A stretch of 64,000 nucleotides of DNA, taken from contig NZ_JANUGX010000025.1 of the NCBI RefSeq assembly GCF_024753245.1, forward strand, positions 44,146 to 108,145. The letters run 5' to 3'. This stretch comes from Massilia norwichensis. GTDB taxonomy: Bacteria > Pseudomonadota > Gammaproteobacteria > Burkholderiales > Burkholderiaceae_D. Below the pieces are notes generated by a model. It ran no database searches and was not told where the DNA came from. It saw only the letters and a program-made list of their open reading frames with translations. Shown here piece by piece: positions 31,941 through 41,812 of this stretch (positions within the stretch are counted from its first letter, which is position 1; each line of letters opens with the position of its first letter). Made by a program: the position numbers and the translations under genes.

Positions 31941-34601
31941 TCAAACTTTCGGGATCACCGCCGCCAGCGCCTGCGTCAAGGCCTCCGCATCCACCGGCTT
32001 CACGAAATACCGGTCGAAGCCCGCCTCCTCGGCATCGACCCGGTCGGCATTCTGGCCGTAGCCGGAAATCGCCATCAGCACCGCCCCATCCTGACCCGGC
32101 AGCCGGCGCAGGCGCCGCGCCAGTTCCACGCCGCTCATGCCCGGCAAGCCGATATCCAGCAGGAACACGTCGAAACGCTCGGCCGCGGCGCGTGCCAGCG
32201 CCTTGAACGGGTCGTGCACTACCGTCACCGCGTGGCCGCCCGCTTCCAGCAGCAGGCCCAGGGTCATGGCCGCATCCTCGTTGTCGTCCACCAGCATCAG
32301 CCGCAAACGCTGCGCGGCGTTCACGCCTGAAGCAGCGGGGGCGGGCAGGGCATCCACCGCGGGAGCCGAAGCGCGCAGGCGCGGCAGGCGCACCGTGAAT
32401 TCGGTGCCCATGTTGCGCCCTTCGCTGCTGGCGGTGACCATCCCGCCGTGCAGTTCGACCAGGCTCTTGACCAGCGCCAGGCCCAGGCCCAGGCCGCCCT
32501 GCGAGCGGTCGGGCGTGCGCTCGGCCTGCGAGAACAGGTCGAACACGGTCGGCAGCAGGTCGGCCGCGATGCCGATGCCATTGTCCTTCACGCTCACCAG
32601 CAGGTGGTCGGCGGTGGCGCCCATCCACACCGTCAGCTTGCCGTGTTCCGGCGTGTACTTGGCGGCGTTGTTGAGCAGGTTGGCCAGCACCTGCACCAGG
32701 CGCTTGTAGTCGCCATGGACGATGGCCGGGCCGGTTTCAGGCGCCAGCTCCAGCGCAAACTCGTGGCGGCGCGCCTCGATCAGCGGGCGCACCTGCTCGA
32801 CCGCGTCGTCGACCACGCGCCGCAGGTCGACTTCGTCGCGGCCCAGCACCACCAGGCCGCGGGTCACGCGCGAGACGTCCAGCAGGTCGTCGATCAGGCC
32901 GGTCATGTGCGCCACCTGGCGCGCGATGATGGCGCTGGTGCGCTCGACGCGCGCGCTGTCCGGCGGCCCCATGTTGAGCAGCTGGGCGGCGGCCGAGATC
33001 GGCGCCAGCGGGTTCCTCAGCTCGTGCGCCAGCATCGCCAGGAACTCGTCCTTGCGGCGGTCGGCCAGGCGCAGCGCTTCCTCGGCGCGCACGCGCTCCA
33101 GCGCGCTCCAGGAACGCTCGGCCACGTCTTCCATCAGGCGCACGATGTCGGCGCTCCACACGCGCGGCAGGTTGTCGTGGATGAACATGCAGGTCGTCAG
33201 CGCGCCGTTGCGGTGCACCGGCACCACCACCGCCGAGCGGATCTGCAGCGACGCATAGGTCGGCCAGGTGTCCGGTCCGCCGGTGCGCGGATCGCGCTGC
33301 ACGTCGCTCGCGACCCAGGTCGTGCCCTGGGTCAGCGCGCCGAAATTGGCGATGCCGAACAGGGACGCCGGGAAGGTCCCGACCAGGTCGGCGACGATGC
33401 CGTCGGTGTAGTTCGAATGGAAGGTGAGCAGCTGGCGGTCGGCGTCGTAGTCGCCGTACAGCACGCGGCTGGCCTGCAGGAAGCGGCCCAGCATCGCGCT
33501 CGTCTGGACGAAGATGTCGGCCGGGTCGTCCAGACGGCGCAGCATGTCGGCCAGTTCGAGCCGGAATTCGTTCATGTCCAGCAGCGTGGTCTGGCGCGCC
33601 ACCGCGTTGCGCAGGGCCTGCTCGGCCGACATGCGGTCCAGCGCTTCCCAGCTGCGCTCGGCGATGTCGGCGGCCAGCTTGCATTCTTCCTCGTCCCAGC
33701 CGCGCACGTCGCTGGCATAGCCGACCAGGGCCGCCTGCAGCTGGCCGCGGCGCAGGCGCGGCAGCGCCAGGATCGCGCGCGCGCCGGCGGCGGCGTAGCG
33801 TTCGCCGTTCTGGGGCAGGCGCGCGTCCTGGGTGGCATCGCGGATCGCCAGCGGCGCCCCGGTGCGCAGCAGGGCCAGCGCGGCCGGGCCGAAATCCTTG
33901 ATGCGGGCGCGCCGTCCGGCCAGCGCCGGCGCGCTTTCGCGCGCCCAATCGTGCACGACCTCGAAGCCGGCGCCGGTGCCGTCGCCCTCGACGTAGCAGG
34001 CGTGATCGAGATCCAGGTGCTTGCCGAGCATCGCGCACGCCGCCTCGACGATGTCGGACGGGTGGTGCAGGCGGCGCAGGCTGTCCACCACCTGCAGCTG
34101 CACCGCGTGGCGGCGCTCGAGCTGCACGCGCGGGGTGGTTTCGCTGATCACGCACAGCACGCCACGCACCGCGCCGCCTTCGTCGCGCACCGGCGAGTAG
34201 GCCAGCGTGAACCAGCCGTGATAGGGCTTGCCGGCGCGGCGGATCGTGCGCGGCACGTCTTCGCCATAGGTCGAGTGGCCGCCGAGCGCGCGGTCGACCA
34301 GCGGCTTCATGCTCGGCCATTGGTCGCCCCAGACTTCGGTGATCGGGGCGCCGAGCGTGGCAGGGTGGCGGCCGTCGAGCAGGGAGATGTAGGCCGCGTT
34401 GTACAGCATGATCAGCCTGGGGCCCCAGGCGATATACATCGGAAATTCCGATTCGAGGATGACGCTGACTGCGCTGCGCAGTGCGGGGTCCCATAGTTCG
34501 GGCGAACCGAGGGGCGAACCCGACCAGTCATGGAGGTGGTAACCGGCGCGCACGGCGCCGGAGGTGTCGAGGAGATGAAAGTCGCGCGTGGCCGCTTCCA
34601 T
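31941..34601 (-). CDS. Hybrid sensor histidine kinase (PAS-GAF-GAF-HK-REC)
   Basis: The 886-residue soluble kinase begins at ATG 34601. An N-terminal PAS domain (about 10-135; WGPRLIMLYNAAYISLLDGRHPATLG) is followed by two GAF domains (about 150-310 and 345-500), HisKA with the phospho-acceptor H526 in LAHELRNPLAPIS, HATPase_c (N-box LLNNAAKYTPE, G-boxes DNGIGIA and GGLGLGLALV), and a C-terminal receiver with D816 in FLLDIGLPGMSG. No transmembrane segment is visible, so it senses a cytoplasmic cue. No cognate regulator is adjacent. It is a paralogue of the damaged kinase at 55202-57281. Confidence 0.92.
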   Translation of the reverse strand: MEAATRDFHLLDTSGAVRAGYHLHDWSGSPLGSPELWDPALRSAVSVILESEFPMYIAWGPRLIMLYNAAYISLLDGRHPATLGAPITEVWGDQWPSMKPLVDRALGGHSTYGEDVPRTIRRAGKPYHGWFTLAYSPVRDEGGAVRGVLCVISETTPRVQLERRHAVQLQVVDSLRRLHHPSDIVEAACAMLGKHLDLDHACYVEGDGTGAGFEVVHDWARESAPALAGRRARIKDFGPAALALLRTGAPLAIRDATQDARLPQNGERYAAAGARAILALPRLRRGQLQAALVGYASDVRGWDEEECKLAADIAERSWEALDRMSAEQALRNAVARQTTLLDMNEFRLELADMLRRLDDPADIFVQTSAMLGRFLQASRVLYGDYDADRQLLTFHSNYTDGIVADLVGTFPASLFGIANFGALTQGTTWVASDVQRDPRTGGPDTWPTYASLQIRSAVVVPVHRNGALTTCMFIHDNLPRVWSADIVRLMEDVAERSWSALERVRAEEALRLADRRKDEFLAMLAHELRNPLAPISAAAQLLNMGPPDSARVERTSAIIARQVAHMTGLIDDLLDVSRVTRGLVVLGRDEVDLRRVVDDAVEQVRPLIEARRHEFALELAPETGPAIVHGDYKRLVQVLANLLNNAAKYTPEHGKLTVWMGATADHLLVSVKDNGIGIAADLLPTVFDLFSQAERTPDRSQGGLGLGLALVKSLVELHGGMVTASSEGRNMGTEFTVRLPRLRASAPAVDALPAPAASGVNAAQRLRLMLVDDNEDAAMTLGLLLEAGGHAVTVVHDPFKALARAAAERFDVFLLDIGLPGMSGVELARRLRRLPGQDGAVLMAISGYGQNADRVDAEEAGFDRYFVKPVDAEALTQALAAVIPKV

Positions 34602-34738
34602 GCTGATCGCCTTCGAGTTCGAAAGTGGTCATTCTATGCGCAAATGCATAAGCTGGATCGCGGTCGAGAAAAAATAGATTTTCCGGAAGAAAAGGCGTCT
34701 TTCTCCCGGAAGCAAGGCTATTTCCTCGCAGAATTCAA

Positions 34739-36760
34739 TCAAAAGTGCGCGCGCACGCCGAACACCAGGTTGCGTCCCGGCAGCGGCGAAATGTCCTTCA
34801 GCAGCGAGGTCGACAGGCGGATATCCCGGTTCAGCAGGTTCTTCGCCAGCAGGAACCAGGTCAGGTCGGTCGTCGCCAGTTTCTGGGTGTACGAGAAGTT
34901 GGCGTCGACCAGGTTGTAGCCCGGCGTCGGTGTGCTCTCGAAGGCGGCGAGGCGATCCTGGCCGCGCGCGTGGGTCCAGGACAGGCCGGCGCGGTAGTCC
35001 GCCTGGCGGTAGCCGATGCTGGCGCCGATGCGGTCGGCCGGCTGCAGCGGCAGGTTCTCGCCGAGGTCGAGCTTGCCGCGCGAACCGTCGGCGAACAGGC
35101 GGCCGTTCCAGCCCATGCCCGTCTGGTTCCAGGTCAGCTCCGCTTCGACGCCCTGGATGTGGGCCGGGGCCTGCTGGAACAGGCGCTGGCGGAACTCGCC
35201 GCCAGGGTTGCCGTCCTCGTCCAGGGTCAGGCCGCCGATGTGACCGTAGATGAAGTCGGCCACGTTGTTGCGGAACAGGTTGGCCTTCCAGCGCAGCAGG
35301 CCGCTGGTCTTTTGCAGCGACAGTTCGATGTTGCGCGAGATTTCCTTTTTCAGGTTCGGATCGCCGATATCGAAAGTCAGGGTCGCATCGTGCGGGCCGC
35401 CCGAGTACAGCTCGTCGGTGGAGGGCGCGCGCTGGGCATAGGACAGCGTGGCGCCGGCGCTGTAGCCCGGCATGAAGGCCCACAGGGCGCCAACCGAGCC
35501 GGAACCCAGGTTGAAGCTGCGCTCGACATTGCCGACCGGCTCGCGGCGCACGTTCTCGTAGCGCAGGCCGGCGTTCAGGGCCACCGGCCCGATTCTGGTT
35601 TCTTCCACCAGGAAGGCAGCCTGCGAAGTCGAGTGGGTGACCGGCACGGTGTCCGGGCCGCCGGCCGCCGACAGCGCCGAGAAGTGCGTGTTCTCGGTCT
35701 GCACGCCGAAGGTGCCGCGGAAACCGAGGCTGCCGACGCTGAGCGGCTTGTGCGTCAGCTCCAGGCGCGACTCGAAGGAGCGGTTGCTGAACACGACTTC
35801 CGGCGCCAGATCCTCGCCGAGTTCCGCGTGGCGGTAGTCGGTGAAGCCGGCCTTGAAGCGCGCGCTCTCGAAACCGGCGAAGGGGTCGTGCACCAGGCTG
35901 TCGAGGTCGTAGCGGTTCTGGCGCTGATCGATGCGCGAGCCTTCGTCGCTGGGGATGCCGTAATTGTTCGACAGGTGGTTGGCGGACACGCCCACATAGC
36001 CCCAGTCGCGAATGTAGGACGCGCCGGCACCGATGCTGCGCTCGCTGGTATCGCTGTCGGGCAGGCGGCCGCTGCCCGATGCGGGCTCGTTCAGCACGCG
36101 GCTGCCGGGAATCTTGTAGTCGCCCGTGTCGCGCCAGTTGCCGTCGATGTGCATGCCGACGTGGCCGGCCGCGCCGTCCAGCGAGCCCGACACGTTGCGG
36201 CCGTTGTCGACCGTGCTGTAGCGGGTTTCGACCTGGCCGGTCGGCTTGTCTTCGAGCGCGGTCGGGATGCGTTCGTTGACCACGTTGACCAGGCCGCCGA
36301 TCGCGCCCGAGCCGTAGAGCAGGGCGGCCGGGCCGCGCAGGATCTCGATCTGGCGCGCCACCGCGCCTTCGGAGGCGACCGCGTGGTCGTTCGACAGGCC
36401 GGACACGTCGGAGGTCGCCATGCCGTTTTCCAGCATCTTGACGCGCGAGCCTTCCATGCCGCGGATGATGGGGCGCGAGGCGCCGGCGCCGAAGGCCGAG
36501 GCGGACACGCCCAGTTCGTTCTGCAGGGTCTCGCCGAGCGAGCTGCCGACCTTGTCGCGCAGTTCGTCGCCGGCCAGCACCTTGGCCGGGGTCAGGATCT
36601 GGTCGCCCTCGCCATTACGCAAGGGGTTGGCGGTGACGACCACCTGCTGCACCTTGCCGTTGTTGACGGTTTGGTCGTCGGCGGCGATGGGATCGGCGAA
36701 AGCAGGAGCGTAGGCGAGCAGGATCGCGCTGGCGAGCAGCGTCGGTTGAATCTTTTTCAT
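34739..36760 (-). CDS. TonB-dependent receptor, ZnuD-like
   Basis: The 673-residue receptor has a signal peptide ending at AFAD, a TonB-box-like V-Q-Q-V-V-V-T-A region, a plug domain (ILTPAKVLAGDELRDKVGSSLGETLQNELG; ASRPIIRGMEGSRVKMLENG; LRGPAALLYGSGAIGGLVNVV) and a 22-strand-type barrel with a His/Asp-bearing loop (FTDYRHAELGEDL), ending in F. The plug and overall length match zinc-regulated ZnuD-type receptors rather than siderophore receptors. The DUF2946 gene just upstream on the same strand, a metal-linked family, supports a metal (Zn or Cu) role; substrate is inferred. The 137-bp spacer on the 3' side (34602-34738) holds no feature I can name. Confidence 0.85.
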   Translation of the reverse strand: MKKIQPTLLASAILLAYAPAFADPIAADDQTVNNGKVQQVVVTANPLRNGEGDQILTPAKVLAGDELRDKVGSSLGETLQNELGVSASAFGAGASRPIIRGMEGSRVKMLENGMATSDVSGLSNDHAVASEGAVARQIEILRGPAALLYGSGAIGGLVNVVNERIPTALEDKPTGQVETRYSTVDNGRNVSGSLDGAAGHVGMHIDGNWRDTGDYKIPGSRVLNEPASGSGRLPDSDTSERSIGAGASYIRDWGYVGVSANHLSNNYGIPSDEGSRIDQRQNRYDLDSLVHDPFAGFESARFKAGFTDYRHAELGEDLAPEVVFSNRSFESRLELTHKPLSVGSLGFRGTFGVQTENTHFSALSAAGGPDTVPVTHSTSQAAFLVEETRIGPVALNAGLRYENVRREPVGNVERSFNLGSGSVGALWAFMPGYSAGATLSYAQRAPSTDELYSGGPHDATLTFDIGDPNLKKEISRNIELSLQKTSGLLRWKANLFRNNVADFIYGHIGGLTLDEDGNPGGEFRQRLFQQAPAHIQGVEAELTWNQTGMGWNGRLFADGSRGKLDLGENLPLQPADRIGASIGYRQADYRAGLSWTHARGQDRLAAFESTPTPGYNLVDANFSYTQKLATTDLTWFLLAKNLLNRDIRLSTSLLKDISPLPGRNLVFGVRAHF

Positions 36761-36844
36761 TGTGGTAAACCTCGGGCAAATAGATAACGGTCCACGCTGC
36801 CGGACCTCGGTACGGCAGCACGGAAAAACAAAAGGGGGGCGTTA

Positions 36845-37177
36845 TCAGGCCAGAGGCGGGCCGCGCTGCTGGAAGGGGCAGACCGCCAGCAGGCAGATGC
36901 CGGGCGTGGCCGCGAGACTGGGGACGGCGTACGCGAGCTCGGCGGGGATGAATTGCCGGACCGTGGCCGGCAGGGCGAACGCGACCTGGGCGCTGGCGGC
37001 GCACTGGCCGCACAGTTCGTGCAGGCCCGGCTTGGATGGCTTGCCGCCATTTTCGCCGGCTTGCTGGGTCAGCGATTCCTGGACGTCGGGCCAGTGCGAG
37101 TAGGCGTGGCCCAACGACAGCTGCTGCGAAACGAGCAGCAACAGCGACAGGAGTACATGGACCAGACTACGTGACAT
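36845..37177 (-). CDS. DUF2946-like small secreted protein
   Basis: The 110-residue product has an N-terminal hydrophobic segment (VLLSLLLLVSQQLSLGHA), then His- and Cys-containing motifs H-A-Y-S-H-W and H-E-L-C-G-Q-C, and a hydrophobic stretch before a P-F-Q-Q-R-G-P-P tail. DUF2946 genes typically pair with TonB receptors for copper or zinc, and this one precedes the ZnuD-like receptor by 84 bp. The H/C motif could bind metal in the periplasm. ATG 37177 is only 6 nt from a TACAAT hexamer, so the transcript may be leaderless. Confidence 0.75.
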   Translation of the reverse strand: MSRSLVHVLLSLLLLVSQQLSLGHAYSHWPDVQESLTQQAGENGGKPSKPGLHELCGQCAASAQVAFALPATVRQFIPAELAYAVPSLAATPGICLLAVCPFQQRGPPLA

Positions 37178-37183
37178 TCAGCT

Positions 37184-37189
37184 ATTGTA
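37184..37189 (-). promoter_or_regulatory. Candidate -10 element (TACAAT) of the DUF2946-TonB operon
   Basis: On the minus strand TACAAT lies 6 nt before the DUF2946 start codon and immediately after the terminator hairpin of the upstream gene, so there is no room for a usual leader. A -35 hexamer is not clear. A Zur- or Cu-responsive operator was looked for and not found with confidence. Confidence 0.3.
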
Positions 37190-37192
37190 CAT

Positions 37193-37220
37193 AAAAAAAG
37201 CCGGCTCACGGCCGGCTTTT
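37193..37220 (-). terminator. Bidirectional-type terminator after the BI-1 gene
   Basis: AAAAGCCGGC (37196-37205) pairs perfectly with GCCGGCTTTT (37211-37220) around a 5-nt loop, and seven A at 37193-37199 give a U-run on the minus-strand transcript. It ends the BI-1 message and isolates it from the DUF2946-TonB pair. Confidence 0.88.
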
Positions 37221-37248
37221 GGATGCTGCGGAAGGCGCGATCGAATGC

Positions 37249-37932
37249 TTAGTCGCGCGAACCGAAGCCGATGCCCAGCAGACGCAGCAGGGCGGTAAAC
37301 ACGTTGTACAGGTCCAGGTAGATCGACAGGGTGGCGCTGATGTAGTTGGTTTCGCCGCCGTTGACCACGCGCTGCACGTCATAGATCATCCAGGCCGAGA
37401 AGATACCCATGGCCATCACCAGGGTCACCAGCTGCAGCGCGCTCAGCTGCAGGAAGATGTTGGCGATCGAGGCCAGGATCAGCACGATGGTGCCGGCGAA
37501 CAGCCAGCTGCCCATGCCGGAGAAATCGCGCTTGGACACGGTGGCGATGGTCGCCATGGCCGCGAAGATCACGGCAGTGCCGCCGACCGCGCCCATGATC
37601 AGCGCGCCGCCATTGGCGAAGCCCAGGGTGTAGCGCAGCAGCGGGGTCAGCATCAGGCCCATGAAGAAGGTGAAGCCGAGCAGCACCGGCACGCCGGCCG
37701 CCGAGTTCTTGGTCTTCTCGATCGCGAAGATGAAGCCGAAGGCGACTGCCAGGAACAGCAGGGCGCCGAGGCCGCCGCCCATGATGGGCATGTGGGTGGT
37801 CAGGCCGACGTAGGCGCCGAACACGGTCGGGATCATCGACAGCGCGAGCAGCCAGTAGGTATTGCGCAGCACGCGATGGCGGACGGCGCGGCCGGCCGAG
37901 ACGTCATAGGTTTTCTGCAGATTGGGGATCAT
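37249..37932 (-). CDS. Bax inhibitor-1/YccA family membrane protein
   Basis: The 227-residue protein has about seven hydrophobic helices and the UPF0005/BI-1 pattern: NTYWLLALSMIPTVFGAYVGL, FFMGLMLTPLLRYTLGFANGGALIMGAVGGTAVIF, LNIFLQLSALQLV-like helices, YDVQRVVNGGETNYISATLSIYLDLYNVFTALLRLLG at the end, where the Asp residues belong to the di-aspartyl pH sensor of the family. Members leak Ca2+ or protons or interact with FtsH (YccA). ATG 37932 follows the strong site GGAGGAAAC. Confidence 0.92.
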   Translation of the reverse strand: MIPNLQKTYDVSAGRAVRHRVLRNTYWLLALSMIPTVFGAYVGLTTHMPIMGGGLGALLFLAVAFGFIFAIEKTKNSAAGVPVLLGFTFFMGLMLTPLLRYTLGFANGGALIMGAVGGTAVIFAAMATIATVSKRDFSGMGSWLFAGTIVLILASIANIFLQLSALQLVTLVMAMGIFSAWMIYDVQRVVNGGETNYISATLSIYLDLYNVFTALLRLLGIGFGSRD

Positions 37933-38114
37933 GTTTCCTCCGGTTGGTGAGCTTCTATCGTTGTCCAATATGGGGACGGCTCCCGCCCATCAAAACCCCA
38001 TCCCGGCTTGGTTAAGGCACTGTTAAGCCGGCGGGAATGGACGAGTATTTATTATCGCCACTGTATCACTTGCGGCATCGGCCTCGCAATATGGGATGGC
38101 GTCCGGATGTATGG

Positions 38115-38120
38115 TAAAAT
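38115..38120 (+). promoter_or_regulatory. Candidate -10 element (TAAAAT) of ndk
   Basis: TATGGTAAAATCG lies 72 nt upstream of the ndk start. It shares the TAAAATCG string with the surE, marC and hisZ upstream regions. A -35 hexamer is not evident. Downstream, the leader holds the direct repeat CGAAGTTCTCG twice (38139-38149, 38150-38160). Confidence 0.35.
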
Positions 38121-38138
38121 CGAAGGTTGATTGAGTTC

Positions 38139-38160
38139 CGAAGTTCTCGCGAAGTTCTCG
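38139..38160. repeat. Tandem 11-bp direct repeat in the ndk leader
   Basis: CGAAGTTCTCG occurs twice back to back between the candidate promoter and the start codon of ndk. Each unit is also partly palindromic (CGAAGTTCTCG; CGA/TCG ends), so it could be a protein or RNA-binding site, or simple slippage. Confidence 0.5.
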
Positions 38161-38192
38161 ATTTAAACCTTTCTTTTTATTGGAGTTTTTAC

Positions 38193-38618
38193 ATGGCAAT
38201 CGAACGCACCCTGTCGATCATCAAGCCCGACGCAGTTGCAAAAAACGTCATCGGCCAAATCTATAGCCGTTTCGAAGGCGCTGGCCTGAAGATCGTCGCT
38301 GCCCGCATGGCCCAGCTGTCGCGCGCTGAAGCCGAAGGCTTCTACGCTGTGCACAAAGAGCGTCCGTTCTTCAAGGATCTGGTCGACTTCATGGTTTCCG
38401 GCCCGGTCATGATCCAGGTGCTGGAAGGCGAAGGCGCGATTGCCAAGAACCGCGAACTGATGGGCGCCACCGACCCGAAGAAGGCCGACAAGGGCACCAT
38501 CCGCGCCGACTTCGCCGACTCGATCGACGCCAACGCCGTGCACGGTTCGGACGCTGCCGAAACCGCAGCCGTCGAAATCGCCTACTACTTCCCGGCGCTG
38601 AACGTCTACTCGCGTTAA
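38193..38618 (+). CDS. ndk: Nucleoside diphosphate kinase
   Basis: The 141-residue enzyme balances NTP and dNTP pools by phosphotransfer through a phosphohistidine. Visible are MAIERTLSIIKPDAVAKN (K12 and the N-terminal strand), F-Y-A-V-H-K-E-R-P-F-F, the substrate segment GATDPKKADKGTIRADFADSI, and the catalytic H in ANAVHGSDAAETAAVEI (H117). ATG 38193 follows TTGGAGTT. Confidence 0.98.
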   Translation: MAIERTLSIIKPDAVAKNVIGQIYSRFEGAGLKIVAARMAQLSRAEAEGFYAVHKERPFFKDLVDFMVSGPVMIQVLEGEGAIAKNRELMGATDPKKADKGTIRADFADSIDANAVHGSDAAETAAVEIAYYFPALNVYSR

Positions 38619-38622
38619 TCAA

Positions 38623-38668
38623 GGCCGCAAACTGCGGCCGCAGCCCCCGCGCAGGCGGGGGTCCAAGT
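38623..38668. repeat. Hairpin pair after ndk, including a variant family A half copy
   Basis: GGCCGCA/TGCGGCC (38623-38639) is followed by CCCCCGC-GCAG-GCGGGGG (38644-38661) and CCAAGTT, the family A half-copy tail. Neither is followed by a T-run, so they are not classical terminators, though they may protect the ndk 3' end. The same variant core occurs at 55088. Confidence 0.6.
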
Positions 38669-38805
38669 TGTTTGTAAGCTGATGAAAGTTTTTCACGCTT
38701 AGCCGGTCTGCTGCGTTAAGCTGCAAACCTGCCGCAATATCCCGCTCGCCCATGCTCCCGGAGCTTGGCGGGCGGAACTTATTTTAAAGATACAGGATTC
38801 AAAAC

Positions 38806-39971
<1,166 letters not shown>

Positions 39972-39975
<4 letters not shown>

Positions 39976-40772
39976 AGCCGGTCCTGGCCGCAAGCGCCGC
40001 CTTGCTGTTCGCGATGTCGCTGCTGTCCGGCTGTGCCGGTACGGGCGCTTCGCCGCGCGAACTGAAGACCGCTTCCGACCAGACCGCTTCCGAGAAGCGT
40101 GCCCAGATCCGCCTGCAGCTGGCGGTTGGCTACTACCAGGACCGCAAGTACGAGATCGCTCTCGACGAAGTCAAGAAGGCGATCGCCGCCGCGCCGGATT
40201 ACGCCGATGCCTACGGCTTCCGCGCCTTGATCTACACGGCGATGGGCGAGAACGCGCTGGCCGACGAGAACTACCGCCACGCGCTGCGCCTGGCGCCGCG
40301 CAATCCGGACATCGCCAACAACTACGGCCTGTTCCTGTGCGAAGCCGGCGGCAAGCCGGCCGAGGCCATGAAGTATTTCGAGACGGCGCTGGGCAGCCGC
40401 GCCTACGCCTCGCCGGCCAAGGCCCTGACCAATGCCGGCAACTGCAGCCTGAAGCAAAAGAATACCGACGCGGCCGAGCGCTATCTGCTCGAGGCCTTGC
40501 GTTACGAGCCTGAGCTGCCGGCCATCCAGGCCGGTCTGGCGCGGGTCTATTTCGAGCGGCGCGATTACACCCGCGCCGGGTTTTTCATCAACCGCCTGAC
40601 GGAGGCAGCGAAACTCGAGTCGCTGTCGGCCGACGTGTTGTGGCTGGCCCTGCGGGTCCAGCACATGCTGGGCGACCGGGCCATGGAAGCCACCCTCGCG
40701 GCCCAGCTGCGCAAGCGCTTCCCCGGTTCGCCCGAATACGCGGCGTTCGAGCGCGGTGCATTTAACGAGTGA
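39972..40772 (+). CDS. pilF: Type IV pilus biogenesis lipoprotein PilF/PilW (TPR)
   Basis: The 266-residue product is a lipoprotein with signal K-P-V-L-A-A-S-A-A-L-L-F-A-M-S-L-L-S-G-C (Cys 21), followed by about six TPR repeats (IRLQLAVGYYQDRKYEIALDEVKKAI; YGFRALIYTAMGENALADENYRHAL; IANNYGLFLCEAGGKPAEAM). PilF targets secretin PilQ to the outer membrane. The start is TTG at 39972 inside TTGA, whose TGA ends rlmN; no ATG gives the signal peptide. Position between rlmN and rodZ is conserved in betaproteobacteria. Confidence 0.9.
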
Positions 40773-40782
40773 GACGACGACG

Positions 40783-41793
40783 ATGAGTTCCGAGCGTGCA
40801 GAAGAGCCGACGACGCCCGACAACCGGGGTGGACATCCAGGCAAGGTGCTGGCCGCCCAACGCGAAGCGATGGGCTGGACGGTGGAGCAGGTGGCCGATC
40901 AGCTGAAACTGGCCGTGCGCCAGGTGGTGGCACTGGAAGCGGGCGATTATGCCTCCTTGCCGAGCCCCGCCGTGACGCGCGGTTTCGTGCGTGCCTACGC
41001 CAAGCTGGTCAGGATCGATCCGGCCCCGCTGGTGGCGCAGATCGCCATCGACACCCCGGGCCAGGCCGAAGTCAACAACGCGGCTGTGCGCCGCCCGACC
41101 CCGGCCTCGTTCTCGCAGGCGAAATTCCCCTCGCACGGCAAGCGTTCTTCGCTGCCGCTGGGCTGGATCGCCGCCGCCGTCGCGGTGGTGGCGGTCGCCG
41201 CCGGTGCCTGGCATTTCGGTCTGCTTCCGGGCAGCCAGCATGCCGACACCACGGCCGCCGCCCCGGCAGCTTCGGCGCCGGCCGCGGCCGAGATGCATGG
41301 CAGTGCCACCGAAACCCTGCAGAATCCCTCGGTGCCCTTGATTTCGGTGCCGGGTCAGTCCAGTGCCCCGGCCGATGCCGCCACCGGCGCGAGCGCCCCG
41401 GCTGCGGCCCAGGGTGCAGTCGTCAACACCCCGGCAACCACCGCCACCGGCGCACCGCCGGTCGCCGGCTCGACGGCGCAGCTGAGCACGCCGCCGGCGA
41501 ATCCGGTGCAGACCCAGTCGCCGGCGCAAGCCGCCGCCGCCGCGCCTGCCGCGGCCAGCACGCTGGTCTTCAACGTGCGCGAGGATGCCTGGATCGAAGT
41601 CCGGCCGGCCAAGGGCGGCACGCCGATGATCAAGCGCCTGGTCAAGGCCGGCAGCACCGAGACCCTGAACGTCGACCAGCCGGTGCGCGTCATCGTCGGC
41701 AACCCGGGCGCCGTCTCGGCCAGCCTGCGCGGTGCTCCGGTGGCGCTGCCGCTGGCGCCGGGCAAGACTTACTCGTTGGTTAATTTGCAATAA
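40783..41793 (+). CDS. rodZ: Cytoskeletal protein RodZ
   Basis: The 336-residue bitopic protein links MreB to the membrane and shape machinery. An N-terminal cytoplasmic HTH_25 domain (GKVLAAQREAMGWTVEQVADQLKLAVRQVVALEAGDYASLPSPAVTRGFVRAYAKLV, about 18-75) is followed by one membrane helix (LGWIAAAVAVVAVAAGAWHFGLL, about 127-149), a long Ala/Pro/Thr-rich periplasmic linker, and the DUF4115 C-terminal domain (LVFNVREDAWIEVRPAKGGTPM). It starts at ATG 40783 just after pilF. Confidence 0.92.
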   Translation: MSSERAEEPTTPDNRGGHPGKVLAAQREAMGWTVEQVADQLKLAVRQVVALEAGDYASLPSPAVTRGFVRAYAKLVRIDPAPLVAQIAIDTPGQAEVNNAAVRRPTPASFSQAKFPSHGKRSSLPLGWIAAAVAVVAVAAGAWHFGLLPGSQHADTTAAAPAASAPAAAEMHGSATETLQNPSVPLISVPGQSSAPADAATGASAPAAAQGAVVNTPATTATGAPPVAGSTAQLSTPPANPVQTQSPAQAAAAAPAAASTLVFNVREDAWIEVRPAKGGTPMIKRLVKAGSTETLNVDQPVRVIVGNPGAVSASLRGAPVALPLAPGKTYSLVNLQ

Positions 41794-41812
41794 CACCGAA
41801 CCAAAGCGCAAC

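Noticed and set aside
32448..36787. Long plus-strand frames opposite the hybrid kinase and the ZnuD-like receptor.
   Set aside because: They are antisense shadows of well-supported minus-strand genes and show repetitive Arg/Gln/Ala/Val composition without motifs.
37178..37248. Possible Zur box before the DUF2946 gene.
   Set aside because: The only symmetry there is the GC-rich terminator; no A/T-rich TGTTATA-type repeat is present.
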